64,000 bases of DNA from Burhinus oedicnemus (lineage: Eukaryota; Chordata; Aves; Charadriiformes; Burhinidae), in NCBI GenBank assembly GCA_008921705.1, contig VFFE01007640.1:1633885-1697884 (forward strand), written 5' to 3'. Positions 23,339 to 34,347 of this stretch are shown here, one piece after another. The translations under genes were made by a program, and so were the position numbers. The notes under the pieces are model-generated. The model searched no databases. It was not told the origin of the DNA and saw only the letters and a program-made list of their open reading frames with translations. Positions within the stretch are counted from its first letter, which is position 1, and each line of letters begins with the position of its first letter.

Positions 23339-26300
23339 GAATATTTCCCATATCTTCAAGTACACCCGTATAATGACACAATATCCCTTGCCTTTATATT
23401 CCTATATAATAAGAACCAGAAACCTAGTGCAAAGGTGTTAAGGTTATCACACCATAAGACTGTTATGGGGCTGGGAATCAGAATGACTTCAGGAAAATTA
23501 TTTGTGAGGAACAGTATTTCCCCATGCCTGCCTCCCTTTGAGTCAGATATTGGAAAAGAAACTTTTTGGGTTTTTGTTTGCTTTGTTTAAAATTATATCA
23601 GGTAGTCCTGCATGATCTTTCAATAACATATCCACAGAACATCAGATTTCCCTGAAAGAGTCCTACTGCTTTGGTCAGGTAAAAGAAGTTATAGATAATG
23701 GCTTATGCGACAGCACCTCAATTTTTTTTTTTATTTTTTTTTTTTAAAGTAGGCACAGTGATCAGTTATCAGAGCTCCATCTTTCTGGCGATCAAAGAGT
23801 CACAACGCATGGCATAAAATTTCAGTGATACTGAATGGGTTCACAGAAAAGCTGACCAGAAGTTATCCGCAGCAGTTACAGGAACTTAGCACCTCAGGAA
23901 GAGTTATGAAAACGAATAAGAAGTTGCTGCCACTGGCAAGTACATTTATCCAGGGATTTGCTACTATTTCAGCATCTGGGGACAAACTGAGAACTCTTCC
24001 AGTCATAAAGCTTTGTACGTGCCTGACTGCCAGGCGTGCTGACTATGGCATAAAACCCATCTATAGATGTTTTTTCCCAAGTTCTCATAAAGCCTGAAGA
24101 CAGCACTTTTCCGGACGATGGTGCCTGTGCCCTACAGGAGGCATCCATCACACCATAATAAGCTCTTCCCGCCTGATTTATTTCTTATTCATCTGGCAAT
24201 TCATTCAATGTAAAGTTCCAAACTTTAGTAAACAACTTATTATCTTTTAGCCTGTCATGGCAAATTTGTTTCACTGTCCTGGACAATTAGTTGATTTGAT
24301 ACAAGCTAGTGGCCTTAAACATCCAAGATACTACGTCTCCTGAATATATTGCCTGTTTCCCTAAAGGCAACCTCAGAACTCTATCAGAATTAACGTTTTC
24401 TTCTAGCAGCTTTCTTCGTCTTTGCTACAAATTTCTTTCACGTATCTCCTAAATTTCATATACCAATCATTAATGCAGCAGCATCACTGTGAAGCTGATC
24501 TTTGTCTGTGCTGCAGCAAGCACTGCAGGTTCCCACCCAGCCCAGGGTGTATCCAGCAGAGGAGAATTCATACAGCCACAGGATAAATCATACTTCCCGC
24601 AGAGCAGTCTCTGCAGCCCAAAACTTTTTTAAAAACCTCAGTGGATGAATAACTTGCAGCTTTGCTCTGAAAAAGCCCACGGTAGCTGCAGCAACATGCA
24701 ATCTGTGCTACAGAAGTGCTGTATTCCAGCTCTTCCCTGTATTCCCAGGGGTTTCTGAGTACTCCAGGGGAAAATGATGTGGGATACTAATACAGTGGTA
24801 TTTCCTCATGGAAGTTGTTCAATGTTTTCAAAAGGTGGCACATAATTTTCCGAAAGCAGACAGAGACAGAATCTGCATAAGAATTCAAGTCTCTTGATTT
24901 CCCTTTTTTCATCTGAATGATGAGATTTTTTTTTTTTCCATTTCTTTATGGAAGAACTGGTGTGACAATCTCATGCCAATACTAGTGAAAATTTGTTCAG
25001 AATATGCACAAGTAACAGAACTAACAAAATGTGATTTCAGGTGGAATTATGTCATGAGTTACTTGAATTTCCCATCCTAATTACAGTATCTCCAGCTTTC
25101 CCAGCACCTTCCTTCTCTCTTACGTTATCAGCCCCTGAATACCTCTGCTCCTCTGCAATGCCCTTGTGCAGCAGCACGGAAAATTCTGAGATAAGTATAA
25201 GTTGATGAATCAGCTTATATAAATGTATTGACTGCCTTGATAGCAGACAAACAAAATATCTAAGCATCGAGCTCCTTTTGCAACTTTTCCCTCATTGCAG
25301 TCATTTTGAGAGGTACAAAAATTGAGGTGAGGGGTCGTGAACCTGCGTCTTTCTTCTCAGCTATGTTTTTTCCCCAGACTTAAAGAGCTGTGAGCTCTCC
25401 ACTTTAAGACTGAATAATTCTAGGGATAAGACTGACACTGGGCAGACAGTTCAATTGCACAAGTCACATTTCCTTACAAAACGCGGTGCACAGTAGCAAA
25501 TCCTTGATTAGTTTGTCCATCCCCTGTAGCTACCTTTATCCTTTTTTTTTTTTTTTTCATGTCAAGTTCAAAGAACTGATCATTATGAGCTACATTGCAC
25601 TGAGTCGGACAAGGAACATGTATTTTTCTTTATTCTACTTTTCACCACTCCTTTTCAAGACACTTGCCTTACTGAGTTTTAAGAGGCAGCTTCCAGGCAA
25701 CTTACTAGTAAGCAAGGAGGAAATCTGAAAGAGTGCAAATATCTCCAGTTCTACTATGTAAGAATAAGCCTTAATGTTAATTTAGAAGGGTTTGTGTTCG
25801 TGGGGTCTTTTTTTCAGTTTTAGATTCATTTTTGGCAAGTATCTGTGAATTGAACAGCTCGGTGCCGATCCTGAAATAGTTCAGACCCACTGTTTTACAC
25901 CAGTCCCAGTTCCTGTTGCAGACCCTGTCGCTTCTCCCTGAAGTTCTCACTTATCGCATCGGTTTGGCTTTTGGCAGGTTTTAGCTGCTGCCAAAGACTC
26001 ACTGAGAACCACTTTCAAGTGTGGGGCTGATGTCTAACTGAGAGCATTCAGGAAAGCGATTGATGCAAGGCGTTAAATCTTTGTTATGTCAGTATCAAGA
26101 CTTATAACTTTCATATATTTTGTAATGAAAGACTGGAATTAAAGGAGAAAAAATTAGACAAAAGTCAGGATTTGGAAAATCTGAGGTTCTTGCATACAAG
26201 CAATTTTGTAGGTGAGGGACTAGAAGTACCTGTTAAATTACGTACGTTCCCAGGAGTACAAAGGAAAACCACCTGGTGCTCAAAGGAAAATCCAACCAGA

Positions 26301-29300
26301 CTGCTCAAGGTCAGGACTAGAATGTAAATAGTAAGAAAGAGGGGATAAAGAGTGAACAAAGATATCAAACTGGATCTGACACTTGGTGTAGGAACTTCTT
26401 ACTTAAAGAAACAATTAGTGCATTCGGTAAAATTAACAAAGTGGTGTTAAAAACTGTCAAGGAAAAAGAAGAAAGTCAGAAAGCACAAGCAGTGACCAGG
26501 TACAGAAGCTATTTAAAACAAACACAGGCAAATAAATTCCTGTACACAAAAGCTGATCTGTTTTGCAAAGAAATGTCCTGAAGACACCATACGGACCACG
26601 AGCTATAAATATTTAACTGTTGCAAAGATCATTTATACAAACACATGTGTCCTAAGGGAATCTCACCCTCAGTGCCAAGGGGGAGAGACCTTTAGAGAGA
26701 AGAAGGATCAGATTCATGTCCAGGTTGCCATTTGAGAAGGAAGACGCTGCAGAATTGTACTACAGTGTCCAGAAGAGGCAGCATCACTGCACGTGGGGAT
26801 GCAGCTGCATCCCCAAAGCCAAGGTCTAGATCAGCCATGGTTCAACAGGGCAGCTCTTCTCTATACCAGGTTGGCCTGTCCTCACACATAAGTCTTGGAC
26901 ATATTTATTTATGGCTGTGCAAGCCTTTTGTAGGCAAACATGGACCTTCTCTTTTCTCTCTCCTCGAGTTGCCCCAAAACCAAGCAAGTATATTATGACA
27001 GTGGAGAGCAAAGCTAATGACCAAATGGGTGTGAGATAATCAACTTCTAAAACCATCCAGTCACCAACAGTGATTTTATGTTAATGCCTTGGTAAAGTAA
27101 AAAGATAAGGTTGAAAAAAAACAACCCCAACCAACAACAAAACAAACAAACAAACAAAAAAACCCCCACAAAAAATCAAATAATGAGAGCATGAGGATAA
27201 ACTCTTAAACAAATGAGAGGCTATGGATATGATGATCAAGGATATGATTTGAACAGATGATCTAGCAACCCAGTATGTTCAATAACACCGACACAGAAAC
27301 ACCATGTAACTTGACATTTCAAAAAATGTTTACATCCCACTACTCACATGGCAAATATTCAGTCGACGAACTTGAGGAATAATTAGAACAAAAGTAAAAA
27401 TTTATTTCACTCTGCTTGATTCTATATTGTAGTAGGTAGAGCTTTTCAATCTCCCAATAATGCGGCTTCTGAAATAGCTTCCCTCTGTTTACCCAGTAAC
27501 TAATCTTTTGTGTTATCTTCCAAATTTCGTCCTGTGTTTTCTATGACACTTTCCTTCAATATGATTTTCACCTCCAAAGCACTGAAGTTTTTAGCAACCT
27601 GTATGGTATAATTTATGTCTCAGGGCTGTAAGCGACATTGAGAGAAATATCTAGTATTAATAATACAATCATGTTCAACAGGTTAATGGCTCAGACAGAA
27701 ACACAGCTGAGTGCTTCGGTACAGAAATTCACCATATTTCATGTTCTCCTGATTGTTAATAATCAGATGCAGCCTCGGTTTGTGAATCTTGTGATTTAGT
27801 GTTCAAACCTAGAGGAAGAAACATATTTACAGGGGGAAATTCATGAACTTATTTTTCCTCTTGGGTGTAGTATAGGGCATCTGTACAATTTTGTAGAGCT
27901 ATTGTCTTCTGATTTTATGTTTAGAATTACTTTGTCATCAGTGAAACCGATGTCTTTGCCATACCATCTGCAGTTCTGATTGTAAGAACCATGAAGTAGT
28001 AGTGAAAAGAGTGCAACATGCATTTTCTTGCACAAAGATTCCAGCAGTCGTACCCTGTCATCTTCCTCTGCAGATGCAGTTTTTATCCCCCTATTATAAA
28101 GTGCATACGCTCCCTCTGTGTATTATGGATATAATCTAAAGCCCATTGAAATGGAAAAACTCTCAGTTGGCTTCAGACAGGTCCTATATCTATAAAGAGA
28201 AAAGTAACTATAAAGGAAAAGAGTTTTATACGCTCATTTTTGTGCAGATTCAGAAAGTCCACAATTCCAGATTACATCTCCATTTTCAAATGTAGGCGTG
28301 GGTTTCAAATTAAAATTATATACGCTGCCTTGTTTTATTTACCCGGTGAACCTATTTGCTGTTGCTGGTTTGAGCAAAGGTACGTGGAATGGAAAAGGTT
28401 GAAAAAAGCTGTTTACAGAAACTGCTCCTTTGCTCGTACACCCTGAAAACTTTCACCCATCCCTGCAGGTTTATCGGTACAAACTGCTTGGCCATGCCCT
28501 CGCTGAGGTACAGACTCTGAAATATCTGTGCATTCCTGTGAGTTAGCTTCACTGGCAGGAATGACATGGTTGGCTGTCTTTCAAGATGTACACCAGTCAA
28601 AGTTGGTTTCCTCTGCAGGTTTTAACTGATAGGGTGGAAAATGCACTAAAAGCTGAAGAATTTTTCTCTGGAAGGTCTACCACAGACTAAGTCCTCCTGG
28701 GTGGAGGCTGACCAAACTCCTGTGTTTGGGCCTCAGTCCAGTGTGTTTGTAGCTATTACATTCTCTGGATCTCAGCAGGTTCCCGTGACCATCTCTTGCT
28801 GACCTGCAGCCTTTTTTGGGTGGAAACTTGGGATGTTACTTCTGCATGGAACTGGGACTCTGTCCCCCAGCCCACAAATGGCTCATGTCCAGAAATGACC
28901 ACAGGGTCTGGACAGGAGTTTTACTGAATCTCCAAGATGCTTTGGTTTTCCCCTTCAACTCTGAATGGCTGAAATGGAAAAGACAGAAAGATTTTGCAAA
29001 GTTTTCTGAACAAAACTCTTCTTTACTTTAAAGGTATCAGAAAAGATGTACAGATCTGGACAAAAATAATAAACTCCTTGCCTGCAGTTCCCTGCCTTAA
29101 TTTCCTCACTGCTGTGAAGTCTTCGGTGGCTGTGACCACAATCCAACGAACAATCTCTAATTTTGTCTTATGCAAGTGGCTATTCCTCCAAATCATGGAT
29201 GCTATCTCCTTCTCATAGATATAGTACTCAGTTTTTCTCAGCTAATCTTATAATGAAATAGAAGCTTGATCTGTAAAAACATCCTTATATTCCTCTGTCC

Positions 29301-31030
29301 TAGGCATTTTTTTATTTACTTGTGAATAATTCTGAGCTTTCTTTTCACTGCTCAACCTCAGAAGTTTGTAATATATATATAATACATTTCCTTGTGCTTT
29401 AATGAGGGGATTTTTCCACTCTCCGGCCCTTTTAGATGGACTCAGCTTTCGTATTTTTACATGGACTTCACCCAGTTTGTTGTCCCAGAGTGCTCCTGGG
29501 GAGTCATTATGGCTTAATACCCTCACATTACTCCTGGTCTTAAATACATCACAGAGTCATGATGGGAAAGTGATGGGTTGCTACAAGGTCTGTTCAGGCA
29601 TGTAAACCATGAATTTCCCCAAACTGTTGGCATTAGAGGTATATTTTATAAAGCTTTCCACAGGTATGAAAAACCTAGAATAGTACTTCTGAAAACTTTT
29701 TATTTAAAATTCATCTTTAGGTGCAGCCAAAAGGAGTTGAATGATTTACAGTAACTTGGGATCTGAGTGACAAATGACGGAATGGAAAGATTTAAGTGCA
29801 ATGTCCTGCAAATTATTATCTTTTCTAGTTCCCAGCTAGGGGTATAGCTGATGTTTTGTTTTGGCTTTAGTGTAGAATTTAGAGCAGGTAATAAACAGAC
29901 ACATAGTTTAATGAAAGCAAACTTTCACCATCCTGATCTACTACGTGACACCTCTTTTAGTAAAGCTGTATCTCCTCAGATGCTCACAGATGCTTTCCAG
30001 GCTATCTGCCCTAACTTACAGTATTAGTAGTTTGTGCAAATTAGCTTTAGAAGGTAAAAAATGACATGTATTTTTCCAGTATAGAACAGTATTGACCTTG
30101 GATGACTTTCCGACTCAACACACTGATGGCACAGTGCCACGGACAGTCATCCTCCCCTAAAGCAAGGGAACACCGGGCAATTTGGAAAAATGCCTTTGCA
30201 GAGGGATGCATAAACTAGAGTGGTATCTACGGAGGGTTTATCTCTTTTTAGATCCTGTTTTCTCAAAAATATGAAACCAACTCTGCCTTTGAAATCCACA
30301 AGAGAGCGAGTTAAAAAACAGAAATAAAAAACCAATCCCCCGCACCAGAAAAACAGCCTAGAGAAAGATACAGTGGCAAATAGGAAAAATGTACAATTTT
30401 AGATAAAAATACAGTAAAAGCTGGATTCTGATGGGTTCCTGCTAACGTTTCTGCTCCCTGCTTCTCTTGGTCCACTTTCTTAACGTGCTTGAGGACTGCA
30501 CCTGCAATTTAGATTACAGTAACAGCAGAGCTCCCCAGCCATGGAGGTACGATCCCATTTTTAGCACGTATTTTGTAGTCACATACCTACACAACCACTG
30601 ACCCTCGTACTCCTGTAATGGAGAAACCAATTCACACTACAAAATATTTCTGTATATCCCATCCACCACCACTGCAGCTACTTCAGTTCCTGGACATGTA
30701 GCACAGATCCCAACGTATGGGCAAACTGCAAGACAAGATGCTTTGGAAGGAGCCTCCTAAACGAATAGCTTCTATTCCCCTACAACACCTCAGTTATTCA
30801 GGTCTCAACTGAGTGAATCTGGGCTACTCTTCCTTTAGGACACAGGCAAGGATGCTTACTGCCACTCTAATGAAAAAGTACTTCAATCAAATTTCATTGA
30901 ACAGACTAACAATAAAAGGTCAGGCAAGCCTGCCTTTCATACAAAAGGGTAACAACAACTCTCCTGGGAGCTGATGGCTCTTCAGTTAGTTAGGATAGAG
31001 CTGCTTCGCCCAAGACTTCTTCCTAGCTAT
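23339..31030. other. long unique stretch, no gene recognised
   Basis: About 7.7 kb with no recognisable exon, RNA or transposon. Low-complexity tracts are T11-A-T12 at 23722-23745, T16 at 25542-25557 and a CAAA/AAC-rich run at 27112-27178. Open frames stay below 95 codons and lack domains. A few slightly GC-richer patches (24500-24740, 25860-26040, 28680-28930) show no structure I can name. Confidence 0.5.
27112..27178 (+). repeat. A-rich (CAAA)n / (AAC)n low-complexity tract
   Basis: Low-complexity A/C tract that includes four successive CAAA units around 27142-27158. Similar A/C-rich tracts recur at 6999-7042, 11750-11803 and 59379-59433. Confidence 0.8.
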
Positions 31031-31170
31031 ATAGAATCATGGAATCATCGAATCATTTTGGTTGGAAGAGACCTTTAAGATCATCAAGTCCAACCATTAA
31101 CCTAGCACTGCCAAGTTACCACTAAACCATGTCCCCCAGCACTACATCTACGCATCTTTTAAATACCTCT
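31031..31170 (-). mobile_element. short CR1 3' tail, minus strand
   Basis: Minus-strand CR1 consisting of the octamer tail (ATAGAATCATGGAATCATCGAATCA) and 3'UTR, reaching just into the last codons of ORF2 near 31160. The motifs GGTTGGAAGAGACC and AAGATCATCAAGTCCAACC put it in the same subfamily as the 22644 and 50473 copies. Only about 140 bp remain. Confidence 0.85.
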
Positions 31171-31755
31171 GTCTTTAACTGAACTTGGTCTTTCTTCTTA
31201 CCAGTTCCTAGATCTAGGGATACATCCTACATACATCCAGACTTCATATCGGGGCAATACCAGACCATCCACCCTTCTCACTTTCCGCATGTTTTGGTTT
31301 CCAAACCAAAGAATCCCAGACCCAAAAGACACACAAGGGAATTATCATCCTCCAGCAGGGCTTCAAACTGGACAGCATCGTAGAGCATATCCCAGGGTGT
31401 CTCCCAGATATCCCTGACACACACCTACTTTTGGGGTACTTCTTCAAGAGAAATGAGATGAAATAGGTCGTGCTGTGCCTCATCTAACTCCCTCACCCTG
31501 GGCTGGGATACAGGTAGTTACATTCCTGAGTCAGAAATCATGCCCTTTGGCCATTTCATTAAAGAGCTGAGCCAGCTGCTTTCCTGATCCTTAAAAAGTC
31601 TATATACTCCATCACAGTGTGCAGAGTATCTCCTAACAAGAAATGTTGTATTTGCACTTTGACTGTAGAAGGTCACAGCTGATAACTTGGACATCCTCTG
31701 CTATTCTACCATTAAATCTCATTGAAGATTAATCTACATTTAAGATAAGAGAGTT

Positions 31756-31787
31756 TCTAATCAAATCTAATCAAACTTTCTAATCAA
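31756..31787 (+). repeat. three copies of TCTAATCAA
   Basis: Copies lie at 31756-31764, 31766-31774 and 31779-31787. They are followed by G7, TT, GGGG, TTTT, GG and then a T-run (to 31832). Each copy holds a TAATC homeodomain-type core. This may be a small local duplication. Confidence 0.7.
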
Positions 31788-32099
31788 CCTTTTTTGGGGG
31801 GGTTGGGGTTTTGGTGGTATTTTTTTTTTTTTCCCCATTGGGAAACCTGTTGCCAAGAAGAATTCATTTATCATGAGATCTTTAGAGCGGTGTCTCATTT
31901 CTAGTCCCTGCCAACCTGCACAAGTCATCCAGCAACTCACTCAGAGCGTGAATCGAGGGGCAGTGGGCACTGTAGTGATGCCGTGAGGAAAAGGAAAATG
32001 TATTGGGCATGCTCAGTGGATGTCTTTCACGCAACTGTGAACAAACAAACCAGGCAGGACACTTGATTAAACAGCACAAGTGCGCGCTGCAAAGCAAAT

Positions 32100-32470
32100 T
32101 ATGATAAATTGCTAATATTGATTACTTTTAACCAGAAGGATGAGATTGCCTAGTGTTTAAATTTAGGAATGCAGCCAAAAGATACCTTGACCTCACCTCT
32201 GCGCTGGGAACCAATACAAAACTAATTGGAGCTGTCGTTCAGGTAGTATGTGACAGCTGATTTATTAATTTAAGAGCTAGCTACAAACCAGATGCGTTCT
32301 TCACTAGTGTGTGATTTTTGCGGCTTAGTTTGTTAATGCAGAAAAATCTCCAGGATGTTGATAATCTTTGTTTAGTGCCAGTAATATAACAGGTTTTCAT
32401 TTGAATTAATGCACTTCTGATCGGCAATAAACAGTTTTAGCTTGTTTTTGTGATTACATTTCCCCTTTTT
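32100..32470. other. candidate conserved noncoding element
   Basis: Unique, transposon-free sequence dense in homeodomain-type words (TTATTAATTTAA, TTAATG, GAATTAATGC, AACTAATTGG) and with TGACAGCTG at 32251-32259. A six-base inverted pair, GCTGTC/GACAGC, frames 32231-32257. There is no open frame of note. The composition resembles developmental enhancers, but this is a judgement by eye without alignment. Confidence 0.3.
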
Positions 32471-33125
32471 TTAAATTTTGCTTTTATTTTGCTCGGTAGC
32501 TTGTACTGCTGAATTCATAAGCACAAAACCAACTGGGACCTGCCGTGCCTCCGCAGCACGGCGTTTGCAAGTCATCTGAAACTGCAAATACTGTGTCTAC
32601 TGCTACTGTTAATTGCATATGTGGCACTCTAAACAAAAGCATACATTGCCTGACCTGACTTCTCAGGAGTGTTGAGCCACCGCCTTTCTTTTCTGGCTTT
32701 GTCCCAGTAAAACTGATCTGATGTGACTACTGGGTATCTGCTTGTTCAGTGTAAACCCAGGTTGCACAGCCTATTCTTATAGATCTTTTTAACGTGCATG
32801 TATGTACACGCCTAATGTTGTGTCTAAGGGCAAATTATAAACATTTTTATTTCATTAAGTGGTCACTTCTGGGTTTGGGTTTTTTTTTCAAAGTCGTTGC
32901 AGTCTTTGACTGGTGTCTGTCTTTTCTTCTGTATTCATGCAGATATATACATTCTATCTGAAATTAATGCAAAGTTTGGATCATCTTTATCTAGATTCAT
33001 AGAATTACTCACACATGAAGAAATATCTCAAAGCGGTAACATAGCAAAATCAAAGGCAGGGAACCTCTTTTCTGATAGATAGGATCTTAGATATTTAAAT
33101 AACGGCATTTTAAATATGTCTGCTC

Positions 33126-33146
33126 TTTTTTTTTTTTTTTTTTTTT
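33126..33146 (+). repeat. T21 homopolymer
   Basis: Twenty-one T in a row. There is no associated retrocopy. Low complexity only. Confidence 0.92.
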
Positions 33147-33390
33147 GGCACAACATGTGCAATGTTGGCATGACGATATATATCTTGCTCCACAGTGCTT
33201 CCATAGGGCATTTTGGTGTGTGCTCAGCACCAGAATAATAGGACTGTACTGCTACCGTGGGTCCAGTATAGCTGTTGAGTACAGGCAATGGCCCGTACCA
33301 GATCGCATAGCCATGCCCGCAGATAGCAGAGTGACACTGAAATCAAAAATCTAGTACACCCTGCAATCAGGGTGCCTTGATTTCAGTCCC

Positions 33391-33417
33391 ATGTTTCAGG
33401 TCACAAGCCTGAAACAT
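33391..33417. repeat. 10-bp perfect hairpin with 7-base loop
   Basis: ATGTTTCAGG (33391-33400) pairs perfectly with CCTGAAACAT (33408-33417) across the loop TCACAAG. No terminator role is expected in vertebrate DNA. The function is unknown and chance or local duplication is likely. Confidence 0.7.
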
Positions 33418-33997
33418 TGAATCCTGTGTTTTGGAGAACCTGATGTGACCTCGGTTTCAGGAATTTGATCACGGATCTGCGGGGTCACTGCACCTGCCGC
33501 TGGTGTCTTCTCCTCAACTTCATTCCTTTGTAGCATCTTAGGTATTTATGCCCTGTCTTATGTGTTTCTTATTGAAATAATGGTAGGCTACAAACAGCAT
33601 TGTGTAATGAAACCTCTGGGGCCTCCTGAAGAGAAAAAATAAGGTGAAATGTTACAAAGTACAATGCACTAACTTACTGGATGTACAGCCTACTAATGCC
33701 ACGGCTCCACGGCAGAATGTAACGGTTCTGACTTCAGGCCAAGAGATGTTCTGGACCTTCCCAAACCATATTTTTTCCCCCATGATCTTAGAAAAAGAAA
33801 CTAAAAAGCCACCTCCAACCCAGCACTGAAATAAACGTGTGGGGAGAGAATCCTACCCTAAAACTCGATGGAATAGGAATGTATAACTAAATGTAAAGGA
33901 TTAGCTGGTAAAAAGCATATCAAAGAAGCATTAAATAAATTTTAATTATTTTCCACTTTCTTTTCCTTCTGTTCAACTCATTCTTGCACTATAATGT

Positions 33998-34347
33998 ACA
34001 ACTATCTGAAAGGGTGTACAAGAAATCTGGAAAGGGACTTTCTACATGGGCTTGTAGTGATGGGATGAGGGGTAATGTCTTCAGGCTGAAAGAGGGAAGA
34101 TTTAGATTAGATCTCAGAAAGAAATTTTTCACTCTGAGGGTGGTGAGGCACTGGAACAGGTTGCCCAGGGAAGTTGTGGATGCCCCATCCCTCGAAGTGT
34201 TGAAGGCCAGGTTGGATGGGGCTTTGAGCAACCTGGTCTAGTAGGAGGTGTCCTTGCCCATGGCGGGGGGGGGGTTGGAACTAGGTGATCTTTGAGGTCC
34301 CTTCCAACCTAAACCATTCTATGATTCTATGATTCTATGATTCTATG
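33998..34347 (+). mobile_element. CR1 LINE 3' fragment with four perfect ATTCTATG octamers, plus strand
   Basis: Short, well-preserved CR1 3' end. The last 80 or so ORF2 codons ([31 protein letters not shown], then LDGALSNLV) end at TAG 34239-34241, with a frameshift at the truncated 5' edge near 34014. The 3'UTR holds a G10 run (34265-34274) and the GGTCCCTTCCAACC motif, then four exact ATTCTATG units at 34316-34347. The intact octamer array and long readable frame suggest it is among the younger copies in this window. Confidence 0.95.

Larger units (their letters stand above)
31171..33997. other. unique DNA, no gene recognised
   Basis: No coding or RNA gene was recognised. It holds a triplicated TCTAATCAA word with a following G/T-rich tract (31756-31833), a candidate conserved block at 32100-32470, a T21 run at 33126-33146 and a hairpin at 33391-33417. 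Confidence 0.5.

Noticed and set aside
34316..34347. Four exact ATTCTATG repeats as a CRISPR-like or telomere-like array
   Set aside because: This is the standard 3'-terminal octamer array of CR1, directly following a CR1 3'UTR.
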